This document shows positions 15,528 to 23,479 of a stretch of 32,034 nucleotides of DNA, one piece after another. The stretch comes from Pelotomaculum sp. UBA4789 (lineage in GTDB: Bacteria > Bacillota > Desulfotomaculia > Desulfotomaculales > Pelotomaculaceae). The DNA is taken from contig DHGV01000118.1 in the NCBI GenBank assembly GCA_002402945.1, positions 1-32,034 of the forward strand, in the 5' to 3' direction. A program made the position numbers and the translations under genes. Numbering within the stretch: position 1 is the first letter of the stretch; each line of letters starts with the position of its first letter. Under the pieces are notes generated by a model, which had not been told where the DNA came from, did no database searches, and worked only from the letters and a program-made list of their open reading frames with translations.

Positions 15528-16952
15528 TTATGGCAAGAAGTCCAGCGGGTCGAGTGCCTCTCCCCCAACCATGGTCTCGAAGTGCAGGTGCGGACCGGTT
15601 GAGTTGCCTGTGGACCCGACTAAACCGACTGTTTCACCACGGTCAACTGACTCTCCGACATCCACGTATATTTTGGAAAGGTGAGCGTATTTAGTCACCA
15701 GGCCGCCGCCATGAGATATCTCCACTTCATTGCCGTAACCACCGCCCCAGCCTGCCGTAATGACGGTACCGCCGGCAACAGACACGACATCAGTCCCATA
15801 CCCCGCATCCAGGTCTATGCCTGAATGCATACTGCCCCAGCGTACGCCAAAGGAAGATACAACGCTTCCTTCGCTGGGCCAGGCCAGCCTTACCGAGCTG
15901 CCCCTGGAGGCCACCATGGTTATTGAACCTTCAACTACCATTTCCGTCTTGGGCTCACTTAAGACTATTTGTTCGAGGACCTCCCTGCCGGTCTCGTAAC
16001 CGTTCTCCTTCGTGATCCGGTAGGTCACGGTCCGTTCTCCGGGAATACCCTCGCTGACAATGCTCTTCTCACCCAGGAGCATCTGGTCGTCATATTTAAC
16101 ATTAACCGGATACGGTATTTTCTCGTTCACCGTCACTTCCCGTGTCGCCATGACTGTGATTAGAGGGGCCTCCTTGCTCAGGTAAAGCACCTGGCCAATG
16201 CTTAAATTCTCCGGATCCATGCCTGGATTGGTAAATAAAATCTGATCCTGGTCGACATTAACGGCTCTGGAGATATCCCAGAGAGTATCGCCGTCTTTAA
16301 CCGTATATTGCAGAATCTTGTTTGTCCCCAGTAAAACCATTTTTTTAGCCGCTTCAAAATTCATAATCTCTCCAATTTCAATTGGAGTATCGACTACCTC
16401 AACATTTTCTTTAAAACCAAACTGATCAGCAGGGTCTATAGGATAAACTGATTGCAGCCAGCTCAGAAGCGTTTCAGCTTCCTGTTTGTCTTTCAGCAGA
16501 ACTTTCTCATCACCGTTTACCAGGATGGCCGCGCCCTGCATTTTGAACGTCAGGGCCCTATTCATTTCTTCCTTGAGCTCCTCCAGATCCAAAACATCTT
16601 CAGCTGGATTATTAACCTTTAAACCCCCATACGATATCTTCTCTGTATATTTTACGGGCCCGCCGACTTCGCTGGACTTAAATTTCACCAGCTCGTCCAG
16701 GGCTTTTCTGGCTGTGTTTTCATCGGCGGCAACTGCTATCACTATTCCATTTGCCTTCACTGCGCATGCGTTTCCTGCATAAACAGCATAAAGCGACAGG
16801 GTTACCGTTAGATAAAGCGCAACACCAATCACAATTCGGCGCGGTATGGTTTGTTTCACAAACCATTGTTGAGCAATGAGAAAGTAAGCAAACACCAAGC
16901 TCACTTTTTCCAACACCGAAAGGCGCCGCAGTCCTTCACGCTTAAGCGGCAA
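15528..16952 (-). CDS. LysM-G5-M23 cell-wall endopeptidase, membrane anchored
   Basis: A 474-aa envelope protein probably acting on peptidoglycan. After a cytoplasmic stretch, one transmembrane helix lies at about 38-60. A LysM motif spans about 215-258 (YTVKDGDTLWDISRAVNVDQ), a G5 domain follows at about 262-340 (ending ITKENGYETGREVLEQIVL), and an M23 metallopeptidase domain fills about 356-474. The zinc ligands are intact: H376 and D380 in HSGIDLD and H457 in HLHFE, with H424 and H455 as catalytic histidines. Related LysM-G5-M23 proteins occur in sporulating Clostridia. The start is TTG with AGGAG 9 nt upstream. It is monocistronic. Confidence 0.92.
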   Translation of the reverse strand: MPLKREGLRRLSVLEKVSLVFAYFLIAQQWFVKQTIPRRIVIGVALYLTVTLSLYAVYAGNACAVKANGIVIAVAADENTARKALDELVKFKSSEVGGPVKYTEKISYGGLKVNNPAEDVLDLEELKEEMNRALTFKMQGAAILVNGDEKVLLKDKQEAETLLSWLQSVYPIDPADQFGFKENVEVVDTPIEIGEIMNFEAAKKMVLLGTNKILQYTVKDGDTLWDISRAVNVDQDQILFTNPGMDPENLSIGQVLYLSKEAPLITVMATREVTVNEKIPYPVNVKYDDQMLLGEKSIVSEGIPGERTVTYRITKENGYETGREVLEQIVLSEPKTEMVVEGSITMVASRGSSVRLAWPSEGSVVSSFGVRWGSMHSGIDLDAGYGTDVVSVAGGTVITAGWGGGYGNEVEISHGGGLVTKYAHLSKIYVDVGESVDRGETVGLVGSTGNSTGPHLHFETMVGGEALDPLDFLP

Positions 16953-17044
16953 ACGTTTCAGCTCCTTTCAGGAATACTTTATTTCATCGGTCGGTTTTAC
17001 ATTCTTTTAGTCAGACTCATTAAAATGGGGAAAAACGTGGGTAA

Positions 17045-17073
17045 ATTATAACACATCCTGTATACAGGGTAAA
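17045..17073 (-). promoter_or_regulatory. Promoter with palindromic operator-like site upstream of the M23 gene
   Basis: The minus strand has TTTACC (17068-17073), 17 nt and TATAAT (17045-17050). The perfect 12-bp palindrome CCTGTATACAGG (17057-17068) fills the spacer and touches the -35 box, a position where a bound repressor would block RNA polymerase. The regulator is unknown. Confidence 0.6.
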
Positions 17074-17195
17074 CAAGCTGCTGCTGCAGAAAACAGGCTC
17101 TAATTTAACCCAATACGATATATCGGTTAATTTTTGACTCTTTTACAGGATTAAGCATGTAAATAACTATCAGAAGCCTGCCTGCCGGTCTGTTA

Positions 17196-18560
17196 CTATG
17201 TCTTTTTCTGTTGCACGCCGCTCTCCGCAGCTTTTAAATATAGCGCGCATTCCAGCCTTTTCCTGGCAAGATCGCATCCGAGGCTGTATGGTTCAAGAAT
17301 GGTACCGTTTGACATTTCAGCATTCGCGTGACAGCCGCCGCTGCAGAAAAACCTTGCCCAGCAGCCGGTGCATGTTTTTTTATTGTACATATGGGCCGTT
17401 CTGAAAAGAGAAATCACCCTGTCGTTTAAGTTTTCTTCTGACACATTACCAACCAAATATTCTTCCCTGCCAACAAACTGGTGACAGGGATAGATATCCC
17501 CGTTTGGCGCTACAGCCATATATTCGTAACCGGCGCCGCACCCGGTAAGCCGTTTAGGCAGGCACGGCCCGCCGTCAAGATCAATATTGAAGTGAAAAAA
17601 ACTAAAAGGGCTGCCTGCCCGCCTGCGCCTGAGAAGCTCCCGGGTTAAAAGCTCATACTGTGAGCTTAACTGGGACAGGTCCTCCGCACGCAGCGAGTAA
17701 CCGGCATCCGCCGGCGCTACCACCGGTTCTATCGAGAGGTTTTTAAAGCCCATATCCGCAAGGTGCAGTACGTCAGCACAAAAATCCCTGTTGTGGCGCG
17801 TGTATGTCCCGCGGATAATATAATTTGCACCGTCCCTGGAGTCAACAAAATGTTTAATCCTGGCCAGCACAGCATCATATGATCCCGCGCCGCCTGGCTT
17901 GGGACGCATGGCGTCATGCACCTCGCGCCTCCCATCCAGACTGAGTACAACACTGATATTTTGATCGTTGAGATACTTTGCAACTTTTTCATCTAAAAGC
18001 AGGGCATTTGTAGTCAGTGTAAACTTAAACTCTTTACCGGTTTCGCAGCCCCGCTCCCGGCCGTAAGCCACAAGATCCTGCAACACGGTAAAATTCATGA
18101 GCGGTTCCCCGCCGAAAAAATCAACCTCCAGGTGTTTCCGCCTGCCCGAGCGGGTAATCAGGAAATCCAGGGCCCTTCGGCCTGTGTCAGCCGGCATCAG
18201 ATCATCAGACCCGCCAAACCTGCCCTGCCCGGCAAAGCAATACCGGCAGCGCATATTACAGTCGTGAGCCAGGTGCAGGCATAGTGACTTGACTTCAAGT
18301 CTTGCGGGAGGGTTGTATGCGCCCTGGCAGGGATCCGCGCTGAAAAGCAGCCCCTTCTGCTCTAGTTGTTTAATTTCTGCAAGGGCCCCTAAAACATCAT
18401 CGGGATTATATTTCTGACTGTATTTCCGGACAATAATATCCTCCGGCGTCTGCCGGCAGTCTTCCAGCAGGTCCCAGACCAGCTGATCTACGATGTGAAC
18501 AGACCCGCTGTTGACATCCAAAACAATTTTGATCCCGTCAAACTCGAACTTGTGAAGCAA
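17196..18560 (-). CDS. scfB: Radical-SAM maturase of the SCIFF ranthipeptide
   Basis: It forms thioether cross-links between cysteine sulfurs and other residues of the SCIFF peptide encoded just upstream. The protein has 454 aa. An N-terminal peptide-recognition (RRE-like) region spans about 1-75. The radical-SAM cluster is C101-x3-C105-x2-C108 in DCNMRCRYCFA, with FFGGEPLMNF after it. A SPASM domain carries auxiliary-cluster cysteines C341, C359, C397, C400, C406, C410 and C429. The size and the linked six-Cys peptide match the known SCIFF system of Clostridia. The start is TTG with AGGAGG 5 nt upstream. Confidence 0.96.
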   Translation of the reverse strand: MLHKFEFDGIKIVLDVNSGSVHIVDQLVWDLLEDCRQTPEDIIVRKYSQKYNPDDVLGALAEIKQLEQKGLLFSADPCQGAYNPPARLEVKSLCLHLAHDCNMRCRYCFAGQGRFGGSDDLMPADTGRRALDFLITRSGRRKHLEVDFFGGEPLMNFTVLQDLVAYGRERGCETGKEFKFTLTTNALLLDEKVAKYLNDQNISVVLSLDGRREVHDAMRPKPGGAGSYDAVLARIKHFVDSRDGANYIIRGTYTRHNRDFCADVLHLADMGFKNLSIEPVVAPADAGYSLRAEDLSQLSSQYELLTRELLRRRRAGSPFSFFHFNIDLDGGPCLPKRLTGCGAGYEYMAVAPNGDIYPCHQFVGREEYLVGNVSEENLNDRVISLFRTAHMYNKKTCTGCWARFFCSGGCHANAEMSNGTILEPYSLGCDLARKRLECALYLKAAESGVQQKKT

Positions 18561-18572
18561 AATAACCTCCTG

Positions 18573-18602
18573 AAAAAAGGACCTCGTCCCGAAAGGACAA
18601 GG
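18573..18602 (-). terminator. Attenuator-like terminator between SCIFF peptide and maturase
   Basis: In the 49-nt gap between the two genes the minus strand has CCTTGTCC-TTTC-GGGACGAGG followed by TCCTTTTTT. Partial termination here would make more precursor mRNA than maturase mRNA. The maturase SD lies immediately after it. Confidence 0.78.
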
Positions 18603-18609
18603 TTCAATC

Positions 18610-18759
18610 TTACTTGTTATCTTTTACGCACACCTGGTTGCCAACCGTGCAGGAAGTTTTGCAGGCCGACTGGCATGAGGCCTGGCACTCACCGCAGCCG
18701 CGATCCTTAATGGTGGACGGCAGGGTGACGGCGCTGATGGTTTTTATGTGTTTTCCCAA
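18610..18759 (-). CDS. scfA: Six-cysteine SCIFF ranthipeptide precursor
   Basis: A 49-aa precursor peptide. The sequence runs GKHIKTISAVTLPSTIKDRG, then a core with six cysteines (C22, C25, C29, C33, C37, C44) in CGECQASCQSACKTSC and TVGNQVC, ending VKDNK. This is the family known as SCIFF (six cysteines in forty-five residues), nearly universal in Clostridia and almost always next to its maturase. The biological role of the cross-linked product is unknown. The start is TTG with the SD GAGGTGG 7 nt upstream, and there is a good promoter before it. Confidence 0.95.
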   Translation of the reverse strand: MGKHIKTISAVTLPSTIKDRGCGECQASCQSACKTSCTVGNQVCVKDNK

Positions 18760-18784
18760 AGGTTACCACCTCTTTTCATTAGTC

Positions 18785-18813
18785 ATTATAAATGATCAGG
18801 ATTGCCGGCGCAA
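18785..18813 (-). promoter_or_regulatory. Promoter of the SCIFF operon
   Basis: The minus strand has TTGCGC (18808-18813), a 17-nt spacer and a perfect TATAAT (18785-18790), 26 nt before the scfA start. Confidence 0.75.
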
Positions 18814-18987
18814 CCGGGCGGAAAGACAAACTCTTCCCTGGACAATATAATGCCGCGGATCAGGAACACGGCTTTATACAGGCATCAATCTTTGTCCCGC
18901 TGGATTTTACGCCTGTTCATGGGTTTCCTTGTCAGCTGATTTTCCGCCATAGCTAGTATAAATATAAATAAATATCTACAATATATA

Positions 18988-19016
18988 TTGTTCTCAGAAA
19001 AATTTAATGTTAGAAT
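18988..19016 (+). promoter_or_regulatory. Promoter of the small AT-rich ORF
   Basis: The plus strand has TTGTTC (18988-18993), 17 nt and TAGAAT (19011-19016). It sits in a very AT-rich patch between divergently transcribed units. Confidence 0.6.
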
Positions 19017-19034
19017 ATCACTGGGTGATGTGAT

Positions 19035-19226
19035 ATGCGTTTTTCTAAATTAGTTGAAAGCATAAAATTTTATTATGGTTTCATCATCTCCGGGTTTTCC
19101 AACGGCGGAAGCTGGAAAATAGAAAAAATTACGGAATTGAACAGCATGGAAATCCGGAAAATACTGGTTAGAAACAAGTCTACCTACGATGAGATTTTCG
19201 GCTGCCGGGAAAGATTGTCACAATAA
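19035..19226 (+). CDS. Small protein of unknown function
   Basis: A 63-aa ORF on the plus strand, against the prevailing direction. It has a recognisable promoter and a GGTGAT SD-like site about 6 nt before its ATG. The product begins MRFSKLVESIKFYYGFIIS and is basic, with aromatic residues near the N-terminus and the tail YDEIFGCRERLSQ. No family is recognised and there is no convincing transmembrane helix. The region is richer in A+T than its neighbours, which could mean acquired DNA or an intergenic ORF. No terminator was found after it. Support is moderate and comes mainly from the promoter and SD. Confidence 0.5.
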   Translation: MRFSKLVESIKFYYGFIISGFSNGGSWKIEKITELNSMEIRKILVRNKSTYDEIFGCRERLSQ

Positions 19227-19352
19227 AAATCTGACAGCGGCGTATGGGATGATCCCGAAAAACCGTTTCATGATTTATTGGTGTAATTTCCCCTTTTTTA
19301 AATAACCTTGCCCAGTCCTGCAATCCTGCCCAAAGCGGCAGTTTTTTGTTTT

Positions 19353-19649
19353 TCATGGCTGTTTATATTTGTTCCCAAATCCGCTTGCGGGATATAAAAT
19401 CGTATAGGTATAATCTGCCGGGCTGAAATCATCATGCCAGTCAATTTTGGTCAGGTTCATCTCTTCACAGCGCATACACTGCGATAAAATATATGCCGTG
19501 CCCCAGGGCCTGCTGCTTTGTTTTACAAGATAGCCGCAGGGGCTGGTCAGGGTTTCCATGTCCCTCTCACTGTATGCAGAAAGGACTCTCGCCAGGCCTT
19601 TCCTGCCGCAATGTCCGCAAAAAAGCTCCGAGGAATAGTTTGTTTTCAA
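19353..19649 (-). CDS. Small zinc-ribbon protein of unknown function
   Basis: A 98-aa protein with two CxxC knuckles, C11-x2-C14 (FCGHCGRKG) and C58-x2-C61 (SQCMRCEEMN), plus C38 between them. This layout suggests a zinc ribbon. The N-terminal half resembles the zinc-ribbon part seen in DUF4145-type proteins, but this is only a pattern likeness. The start is TTG at 19649 because AGGGGGAG lies just upstream. A longer frame would overlap the end of glnS and lacks an SD. It follows glnS by 32 nt and is probably co-transcribed with it. Confidence 0.6.
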   Translation of the reverse strand: MKTNYSSELFCGHCGRKGLARVLSAYSERDMETLTSPCGYLVKQSSRPWGTAYILSQCMRCEEMNLTKIDWHDDFSPADYTYTILYPASGFGNKYKQP

Positions 19650-19681
19650 TGCTCTCCCCCTGGCGCAATTGTTGGCAAACG

Positions 19682-21373
19682 CTATTTCAGTGTTTGTTCT
19701 GTCTTCATAATTTTTGCCCAAGTATCCTTCAAGGAAACAATACGGTTAAATACCATAGCTGATCCTTTTGAATCAACCGGGTCTACAAAAAAATAGCCAT
19801 TTCTTAAAAACTGGTAGCGGCTGCCCCTCGCTGCCTGCGCCAGGCTGGGCTCAACCAGGCAGTGTGACAGGCGCTCACAGGATTCAGGATTTATACAGGC
19901 CTTGAAGTCGTCCTCTTCATCAGGATTTTCCCTGGTAAACAAGCTGTTGTAGAGACGCACCTCGACTTTGATGGCATGGGGGGCCGATACCCAGTGCAGC
20001 GTCCCCTTGACTTTGCGCGTGCTGCCGGAACCACTGCGTGTTTCCGGGTCGTAAGTGCAGTGCAGCTCGGTAATTTCGCCGGTTTTTTCATCCTTGACAA
20101 TCCGCTCGCATTTTATAATGTACGCATGCTTCAGCCGTACCTCACTGCCCGGAAACAAGCGGAAAAACTTTTTCGGCGGGTTCTCACTGAAATCATCGCG
20201 CTCAATAAATATCTCCCTGGAAAAGGGGAGTTTCCTTGTCCCCATGTCCGGGTTCTCGGGATTGTCCTCGGCCTCCAACTCCTCGACCCTGTCTTCCGGG
20301 TAATTGTCGATGATCACTTTGAGCGGCCGCAGCACGGCCATAACCCGCGGCGCCTGGAAATTCATTTCCTCCCTGATACTGTGCTCAAGCATGGCAATGT
20401 CAACAGTGCTGTTGGCCTTGGCTACCCCGATGCGATCACAAAAGTCGCGGATGGCCCCGGGTGTGTATCCGCGCCGGCGCAGCCCTGATATAGTGGGCAT
20501 GCGCGGGTCGTCCCAGCCGCTGACATACCCTTCTTCTACCAACTGCCGGAGCTTGCGCTTGCTCATCACAGTGTAGCTAAGGTTCAGCCGGGCAAACTCG
20601 ATCTGCTGCGGGTGAAATATATCAAGAGCCTCCAGCAGCCAGTCGTAAAGCGGCCGGTGGTCTTCAAATTCCAGGGTGCAGATGGAATGGGTGATACTTT
20701 CAATGGAATCGGATATGGGATGCGCGTAGTCGTACATCGGGTAGATGAGCCACTTGCTCCCCGTCCGGTGGTGCGCCGCCTTCATAATGCGGTAGATGAC
20801 CGGGTCCCGCATGTTCAGGTTGGGCGAAGCCATATCGATCTTGGCCCTCAGGACACGGGCCCCTTCCTCAAATTCACCTTCCTTCATCCGCCTGAACAGG
20901 GCCAGGTTCTCTTCAACCGAACGGCTGCGGTACGGGCTCTCCTTCCCGGGTTCGGTAAGGGTACCGCGGTAGGCCCTGGTCTCTTCCGCGCTCAGGTCGC
21001 AAACATAAGCTTTGCCTGTTTTGATCAGTTTAACAGCGTATTCATGCAGCTGCTCAAAATAGTCCGACGCATAGTACATTCTGTCGCCCCAGTCAAAGCC
21101 CAGCCATTTTACATCTTCCTTTATGGATTCTATATATTCAACTTCTTCCTTGGCCGGATTGGTGTCATCAAACCGCAGGTTGCACAACCCGCTGTTTTTA
21201 GCGGCGATCCCGAAATTGAGGCAGATGGATTTGGCGTGTCCGATGTGGAGGTAGCCGTTCGGCTCGGGCGGAAACCGGGTATGGACCCGGCGGCCATACT
21301 TGTTTGTCTTGAAATCTTCGTTAATGATATTCTGAATAAAGTTTGAAGGTGTTTCGAAACTGGTAGTGGTCAT
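19682..21373 (-). CDS. glnS: Glutaminyl-tRNA synthetase
   Basis: A class I synthetase that charges tRNA-Gln directly. The 563-aa length is close to the E. coli enzyme. HIGH is at 43-46 in PPEPNGYLHIGHAKSI and KMSKS appears as VMSKRK (269-274). The GlnRS-specific segment DDPRMPTISGLRRRGYTP and the two C-terminal beta-barrel domains (about 340-545) separate it from GluRS. Many Firmicutes lack GlnRS and make Gln-tRNA through GatCAB, so the gene probably entered this lineage by transfer. It is first in a unit with the small zinc-ribbon gene and divergent from the stalk-domain gene. Confidence 0.97.
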   Translation of the reverse strand: MTTTSFETPSNFIQNIINEDFKTNKYGRRVHTRFPPEPNGYLHIGHAKSICLNFGIAAKNSGLCNLRFDDTNPAKEEVEYIESIKEDVKWLGFDWGDRMYYASDYFEQLHEYAVKLIKTGKAYVCDLSAEETRAYRGTLTEPGKESPYRSRSVEENLALFRRMKEGEFEEGARVLRAKIDMASPNLNMRDPVIYRIMKAAHHRTGSKWLIYPMYDYAHPISDSIESITHSICTLEFEDHRPLYDWLLEALDIFHPQQIEFARLNLSYTVMSKRKLRQLVEEGYVSGWDDPRMPTISGLRRRGYTPGAIRDFCDRIGVAKANSTVDIAMLEHSIREEMNFQAPRVMAVLRPLKVIIDNYPEDRVEELEAEDNPENPDMGTRKLPFSREIFIERDDFSENPPKKFFRLFPGSEVRLKHAYIIKCERIVKDEKTGEITELHCTYDPETRSGSGSTRKVKGTLHWVSAPHAIKVEVRLYNSLFTRENPDEEDDFKACINPESCERLSHCLVEPSLAQAARGSRYQFLRNGYFFVDPVDSKGSAMVFNRIVSLKDTWAKIMKTEQTLK

Positions 21374-21609
21374 TCCTTCTGCTCCGTTTCATAGTAGTTG
21401 TTTGGTCTTACCAGGCACTCTAAGGCATACGGATTTCCTCAACCGGGGCAGCCATGCGCTTCCGGCAGTATTTAATCAAAACAAACGTCCCTTTTGCCAT
21501 ATTTCCACAGTATTGTCCAATAATCCTGCCGTTCGTATGTTAAACGCCTTTCTTAAAGGAAATAGCCCGGCGCTGGGCCCGGGTATTAAAAACACAAGGC
21601 GGGTATAAA

Positions 21610-22983
21610 TTGAAACTTAAGAGAAATGCTCTTTCTGTTCTCATAACCATGTCTATGCTGCTCGTACTGCTGGCGCCCCTGGCATCTCCGGCAGGCGCAT
21701 TCAGCATCAACCACATCAACAAAATTGTTGCCATAGCTGACAACTTTGCCGGCGCCACCGGCTCGATTTTGACTATAAAGGAAGACCCTGCTTTTCAAAA
21801 TGATTTTATAGCAGGCGACTCCTTCCAGCTGATCCTGTCGGGAGGTGTTGACTGGCTGTCAACTGATGATGATCCGGTTAATGGTTTTAGTAAAAATCCC
21901 GCAGTTACAGTTGTTGGTGATGCCTATGCGCAAAGAATCAGCAGCCAGCTTTTAGAGATCGCCTTTATCGGCGCTGATCCTACTGAAGTTCGCGTGCCCA
22001 TGAATATCAAAGTCGACGGCGCTGAGGGCGATATCACGGTCGCGATCGACGCAATGGATTCCGGCGTTACCGGCAGCGCCCAAGTGTTTACCCGTGTAGC
22101 TGACGTCAATATAACTGTAACAGCTCTCTCGGTTAAGACTATCGGCGACCCCGGCTGGGGCGGTGACATCAGAATCGAGGAAGCTTCCCCCGGAGCCCTT
22201 GGCAACTCTGCCCAGTATATCCGGTTGAGACTGCCCGGCCACTTTGCCTGGTGGATGACAGAAAACGGCGCCAATGACCCTGATTACCAGGTCTGGTTCT
22301 CCGGAGGCTTCAGCGGCCTGCCCCTGGCAGACAACGCAGGCGACAATCCGGGTAACGGCAACTACGATGTGGTTGTAGACGGCAGCGACCTGTATATTTA
22401 CTTCGATCCTCTTGACAGAACCTCACGGGGCATCATCACTGTCAAGACTCCGATCATGCCTGACAAGGATGCTGCATATGGCGAGGTTAAAGTTAGCGTT
22501 TACAGCAGCATTGCGACTAACAGCGGCTCGATCAATACCGGATCCCCTGATGGGACCATCATTACCGCAAGTTTTGTCGCCCCTGCCATTACCCTGTTTA
22601 CTGTTGGCAGCATGTATTATACTGTTAACGGCGTTCCGGTGGCTATGGATGTTGCTCCCTATATCAACGCGGATGACCGCGCCCTGCTTCCGGTAAGGTA
22701 TGCCGCCAATGCCACCGGCATATCAGATTCCAATATTTTCTGGGATGCGTCTGCCCAGAGTGTCAGGCTGGTCCGGGGGGGCCGCACGGTCATAATGGTT
22801 GTGGGCAGCACAACGATGCTAATCAACGGAGTTGCCTCCCAGATGGACACAGCCCCTGTGATCGCGGATCCGGGCCGCATCATGCTCCCGATTCGCTATC
22901 TGGCGCAAGCTTTCGACTGTGATATTGCATGGGATGCAGCTACCCAAACCATAACCATAACCCAGCCGGTCGCTGTCCCATAA
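21610..22983 (+). CDS. Secreted protein with copper-amine-oxidase-like stalk domain
   Basis: A 457-aa exported protein and the only large plus-strand gene here. An N-terminal signal peptide (KLKRNALSVLITMSMLLVLL...) probably ends after ASPAGA, near residue 30. Residues about 35-330 form a beta-rich region without a recognised domain. The C-terminal part (about 335-455) is a copper-amine-oxidase N-terminal-like stalk domain (PF07833 type), with YTVNGVPVAMDVAPYI, RALLPVRYAA, a second IMLPIRYLAQAFDCDIAWDA and the end TITIT. Such domains are common in surface proteins of this bacterial group, usually without amine oxidase activity. The start is TTG with AAGGCGGG upstream. A terminator follows. 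Confidence 0.88.
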   Translation: MKLKRNALSVLITMSMLLVLLAPLASPAGAFSINHINKIVAIADNFAGATGSILTIKEDPAFQNDFIAGDSFQLILSGGVDWLSTDDDPVNGFSKNPAVTVVGDAYAQRISSQLLEIAFIGADPTEVRVPMNIKVDGAEGDITVAIDAMDSGVTGSAQVFTRVADVNITVTALSVKTIGDPGWGGDIRIEEASPGALGNSAQYIRLRLPGHFAWWMTENGANDPDYQVWFSGGFSGLPLADNAGDNPGNGNYDVVVDGSDLYIYFDPLDRTSRGIITVKTPIMPDKDAAYGEVKVSVYSSIATNSGSINTGSPDGTIITASFVAPAITLFTVGSMYYTVNGVPVAMDVAPYINADDRALLPVRYAANATGISDSNIFWDASAQSVRLVRGGRTVIMVVGSTTMLINGVASQMDTAPVIADPGRIMLPIRYLAQAFDCDIAWDAATQTITITQPVAVP

Positions 22984-22995
22984 GTTCACTCATTA

Positions 22996-23031
22996 AAAGA
23001 ACCGGGTTCCCGCGGGAATCCGGTTCTTTTT
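22996..23031 (+). terminator. Intrinsic terminator of the stalk-domain gene
   Basis: The plus strand has AAAGAACCGG, a GC-rich inner stem with GTTCCCGCGGGAA, CCGGTTCTTT, then TT. It starts 13 nt after the stop. The A-rich 5' side would also serve minus-strand transcripts leaving the tRNA genes. Confidence 0.88.
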
Positions 23032-23120
23032 GGTGGGTCAGGTGTGGATTAAAATGGCCTCACCTTTTGATCTAACTGTCTTTTTTGTAATGTCTAAAAT
23101 CCTGGAAGTCTTGAATTTAC

Positions 23121-23195
23121 TGGAGCGGGTGACGAGGATCGAACTCGCAACCCTCAGCTTGGGAAGCTGATGCTCTACCGTTGAGCTACACCCGC
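23121..23195 (-). tRNA. tRNA-Gly (anticodon CCC)
   Basis: A complete cloverleaf of 75 nt including an encoded CCA. The acceptor arms are GCGGGTG/CACCCGC, the D arm GCTC/GAGC, the anticodon stem TCAGC/GCTGA with loop TTCCCAA, and the T loop TTCGATC. The anticodon CCC reads GGG. The minor isoacceptor usually coexists with UCC and GCC species elsewhere in the genome. Confidence 0.97.
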
Positions 23196-23297
23196 CCGGT
23201 TTTAATATTATAGCTTTTTTGAATTTAAAAATCAAGATTTGGAAGCCTTTGAATAAATTACGGGCAGCACCGGCTGCCCGTAATAACAATAATTATC

Positions 23298-23373
23298 TGG
23301 TGAGCCATGCTGGACTCGAACCAGCGACACCCTGATTAAAAGTCAGGTGCTCTGCCAACTGAGCTAATGGCCC
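23298..23373 (-). tRNA. tRNA-Lys (anticodon TTT)
   Basis: A complete cloverleaf of 76 nt with encoded CCA. The acceptor arms are GGGCCAT/ATGGCTC, the D arm GCTC/GAGC, the anticodon loop CTTTTAA and the T loop TTCGAGT. It lies about 100 nt upstream of tRNA-Gly on the same strand, so the two are probably one transcript. Confidence 0.97.
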
Positions 23374-23479
23374 AGGAAGCCCTACATTTGATCATGTTAC
23401 TATAAATCTGCATATGGAGTCAACCACAAATGTGAGGGCTTCACTGCCTCGCTGATTAAATGAGCCTGAGCCTGCGCCG

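Noticed and set aside
20612..21346. 244-codon ORF on the plus strand antisense to glnS
   Set aside because: It lies wholly within the clearly functional glnS gene, has no SD or family likeness, and its frame is open because of the codon bias of the real gene.
23038..23289. Minus-strand ORF of 83 codons over the tRNA-Gly gene
   Set aside because: It overlaps a complete tRNA with perfect arms, and the ORF has no SD or family support.
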